From positions 1-13,866 of the forward strand of contig CAJQMS010000134.1 of assembly GCA_905479505.1 (NCBI GenBank): a DNA stretch of 13,866 nucleotides, given 5' to 3'. A model generated the notes under the pieces. The model had not been told where the DNA came from, did not search any database, and saw only the letters and a program-made list of their open reading frames with translations. The DNA comes from an uncultured Burkholderiales Genera incertae sedis bacterium. Its GTDB lineage: Bacteria > Pseudomonadota > Gammaproteobacteria > Burkholderiales > Eutrophovitaceae. The position numbers and the translations under genes are program-made. This document shows, piece by piece, positions 12,112 to 13,866 of this stretch. The first letter of the stretch is position 1. Each line of letters opens with the position of its first letter.

Positions 12112-13179
12112 TCAATCTACTTTGATCTGGCGTACCCAGCCATAAGGATCCGGCGCACGACCAAACTGTATGTCTGTCAATGTGGTGAAAAGATGCTGGG
12201 CTACCGGCCCGGTTTGTTCATCGTTTATGCGGTACTCTTTTCCCTTGTAGCCAAACTTTCCGACTGGGGCAACTACTGCAGCAGTACCAACACCAAAAGC
12301 CTCCGTGATGCGGCCTTTCTCTATGTCATCGAGCATTTCATCAACATCGATTTTTTCCTCGCTAACCGTATAACCTAAATCTGGCCCCAGCTGAAGTACC
12401 GATTCGCGGGTTATGCCATGTAAAATACTGCCAGATAAAGTAGGTGTAATGATGTGTTTTCCGTCACGCACGAACATGATATTCATAGCACCGACTTCTT
12501 CAACATAGCGGCGTTCAATCGCATCCAGCCATAAGACCTGCTCATAGCCTAAGTGCCGAACTTGCTCTGCGACATGGACTGTACCTGCGTAATTGGCAGT
12601 CGTTTTGGCTTCGCCGGTACCGCCACGCACAGCGCGAACGTATTCATGAGAGATATACACAGAAACGGGATTGAATCCCATAGGGAAATAAGGGCCCACT
12701 GGACTTAGAAAAATATAATGCAAGAATTTACGGCCCACCCGAACTTCCAGCGTTTCCTCAGTGCTTATGATGACCGGGCGAATGTAGAGTGAACAACCAG
12801 GCAGGCGCGGCACCCATTCATGCTCCAGCCTGACCAAGGCTTCGATTTGGCCAATATGCGTATCAGGATCAATTTGTGGCATGCCCAAACGACTGGCAGA
12901 GCGGTTCAGTCGTGCCATATTGCGGTCGATACGGAATAAATTGAGATGACCATCCGGTCGACGATATGCCTTAGTTCCTTCAAAAATGTCCAGCCCGATA
13001 TGAAGTACCTGAGCCACTGGATGCAATGGCAAAGGACCAAAGGCTTGTATGCGCGCATCATGCCATCCGCATTCGGGAGTGAAGTGCTGGGTGAACATAC
13101 GGTTGGTATAGATCAAGCCGAAGCCAGGATTCTCGGGAACGGCGACAGCGCGTGGATTTTCTAACGGGTCAATAATCAT
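12112..13179 (-). CDS. ilvE: Branched-chain amino-acid aminotransferase (class IV, larger-type BCAT)
   Basis: A 355-residue PLP enzyme that interconverts Leu, Ile and Val with their 2-oxo acids, using glutamate/2-oxoglutarate as partner. Motifs: GLDIFEGTKAY (62-72); RGGTGEAKTTANYAGT (185-200) with the PLP lysine at Lys192; EEVGAMNIMF (227-236), the PLP-contacting Glu and cofactor loop; SGSILHGITRESVL (249-262); and FGVGTAAVVAPV (295-306), the phosphate-binding GTA. Length and the GEAK...NYA form match the longer BCAT type shared with eukaryotes (fold-type IV, ilvE_II), rather than the roughly 310-residue E. coli form. The ATG at 13179 follows a weak AGAAGA. It stands alone, away from ilv or leu biosynthesis genes, as is common for this type. 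Confidence 0.93.
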   Translation of the reverse strand: MIIDPLENPRAVAVPENPGFGLIYTNRMFTQHFTPECGWHDARIQAFGPLPLHPVAQVLHIGLDIFEGTKAYRRPDGHLNLFRIDRNMARLNRSASRLGMPQIDPDTHIGQIEALVRLEHEWVPRLPGCSLYIRPVIISTEETLEVRVGRKFLHYIFLSPVGPYFPMGFNPVSVYISHEYVRAVRGGTGEAKTTANYAGTVHVAEQVRHLGYEQVLWLDAIERRYVEEVGAMNIMFVRDGKHIITPTLSGSILHGITRESVLQLGPDLGYTVSEEKIDVDEMLDDIEKGRITEAFGVGTAAVVAPVGKFGYKGKEYRINDEQTGPVAQHLFTTLTDIQFGRAPDPYGWVRQIKVD

Positions 13180-13218
13180 TATTCGTCTTCTGTTATAAAT
13201 CTAGCCGAGTCTTTCATT

Positions 13219-13246
13219 AACTTAGCTCTCTACTTAAACATATCAA
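13219..13246 (-). promoter_or_regulatory. Possible sigma-70 promoter of the aminotransferase gene
   Basis: On the minus strand TTGATA (13246-13241) and TAAGTT (13224-13219) are separated by 16 bases. They would start a transcript about 30 bases before the ATG at 13179. Both boxes match only moderately. Confidence 0.3.
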
Positions 13247-13335
13247 TCCTAGCGTAAGCCTTCTCAACGTTACTTCGAGTCGATCACGTAACAAAAATTA
13301 ATCATGTCGCTGGTTGTGTGTAATTGAATTTGAGG

Positions 13336-13677
13336 TTATTTGACATACTCCAAACCCATATTACATCGCATAAAGAAAGAATCAGTTATTCCTTCAAAAC
13401 TGATACTTGGATGTAAGTCTTTAGCATCATTGTAAGCCTCCCAACACATCTCCTCTAAGCTGCCACCAATATTATTTTGACGGAGCGTAAACCAGACTTG
13501 TTTCAATGATTCAACAACAGCAAATCGATTACTACAATCCACTTCAATACTTGTTCTTCCATAGCTTGCCTGTTGCCCACTGCACACCAACTCAGTTGCC
13601 CCAAAACAACTAGCTGTATACAGATATAGCAATACACCTAGCAAATACTTGATGTTCAAATTCTTACACATAACCAT
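13336..13677 (-). CDS. Small secreted protein with four cysteines, unknown function
   Basis: A 113-residue protein that I do not recognise. Residues 1-27 form a signal peptide (NLNIKYLLGVLLYLYTASCFGA). Cleavage after FGA leaves a mature chain of about 86 residues with Cys32, 48, 78 and 105, likely two disulphides in the periplasm. TASC at 21-24 is a poor lipobox, so lipoprotein processing is possible but less likely. The start could be ATG at 13677 or the ATG two codons later; neither has a clear Shine-Dalgarno. It has no same-strand partner at close range: the aminotransferase start lies 156 bases downstream of its stop. The 189 bases from 13678 to the window end show no further gene. Confidence 0.65.
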   Translation of the reverse strand: MVMCKNLNIKYLLGVLLYLYTASCFGATELVCSGQQASYGRTSIEVDCSNRFAVVESLKQVWFTLRQNNIGGSLEEMCWEAYNDAKDLHPSISFEGITDSFFMRCNMGLEYVK

Positions 13678-13866
13678 CTTTTACATTCAAATCCAAATCA
13701 ATAACTCTTTCTTCTATTTCACTTAATAATATCGACTTTTCTTAATCTTTGAAATTCAAGAGCAGAAGCCACCTAATCGCCACACTACTGCCCTCCTACA
13801 ACCACATCACCTCGTTAATCTAGCCACTCCTCCCTTCTTCCTAGGGAACCTCAGGCAGTCTCATTG

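Noticed and set aside
12079..12378. 99-codon plus-strand open frame
   Set aside because: It is mostly antisense to the 3' end of the aminotransferase gene, with no ribosome site or recognisable domain.
1..13866. CRISPR arrays, insertion sequences, tRNA or rRNA genes, prophage or defence islands
   Set aside because: I saw no spaced repeat array, transposase, tRNA cloverleaf or phage gene on either strand.

Overview
The window looks like chromosomal DNA of a free-living, probably marine, gammaproteobacterium. It has two large TonB-dependent outer-membrane receptors, a close Uup homologue, many short signal-peptide proteins and moderate base composition. This assignment rests on protein similarity recalled from memory; no rRNA or other taxonomic marker is present. 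Most genes lie on the minus strand. The plus strand carries one short regulatory locus and two enzyme genes.

Layout, left to right. Positions 1-789 (minus): the start of a secreted adhesin-E-like protein, running off the edge, preceded by a PaaI-type hotdog thioesterase. Positions 904-1395 (plus) are the most interesting part. A good promoter drives an RNA that begins with two tandem, nearly identical three-way-junction domains. Both match the core of the glnA-type L-glutamine riboswitch, including the AGUA/GAA loop-E module. They are followed by a hairpin over the ribosome binding site, a 35-codon basic peptide gene with a perfect Shine-Dalgarno, and a strong intrinsic terminator. This matches the architecture of the cyanobacterial glutamine riboswitches that control small glutamine-synthetase inactivating peptides, but in what looks like a proteobacterium.

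Positions 1443-3958 (minus): a copper module made of a DUF2946-like small membrane protein and an OprC/NosA-type TonB-dependent copper receptor. One plug-domain copper ligand, the Met of CxxxM, is replaced by Leu. Positions 4263-6671 (minus): a second TonB-dependent receptor of unknown substrate. Positions 6892-8778 (plus): the ABC-F ATPase Uup. Positions 9007-10041 (plus): a class I nitronate monooxygenase. Positions 10247-11797 (minus): an exported MORN-repeat protein built of exact 24-residue units, a possible 34-codon ORF, and a crotonase-fold protein lacking one of the two classical catalytic glutamates. Positions 12112-13179 (minus): a branched-chain amino-acid aminotransferase. Positions 13336-13677 (minus): a small secreted cysteine-containing protein of unknown function.

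The genes do not form one pathway. The clear functional units are the copper pair (DUF2946 plus receptor) and the riboswitch-peptide locus. The latter would tie expression of a small basic peptide to cellular glutamine if the aptamers bind as predicted.
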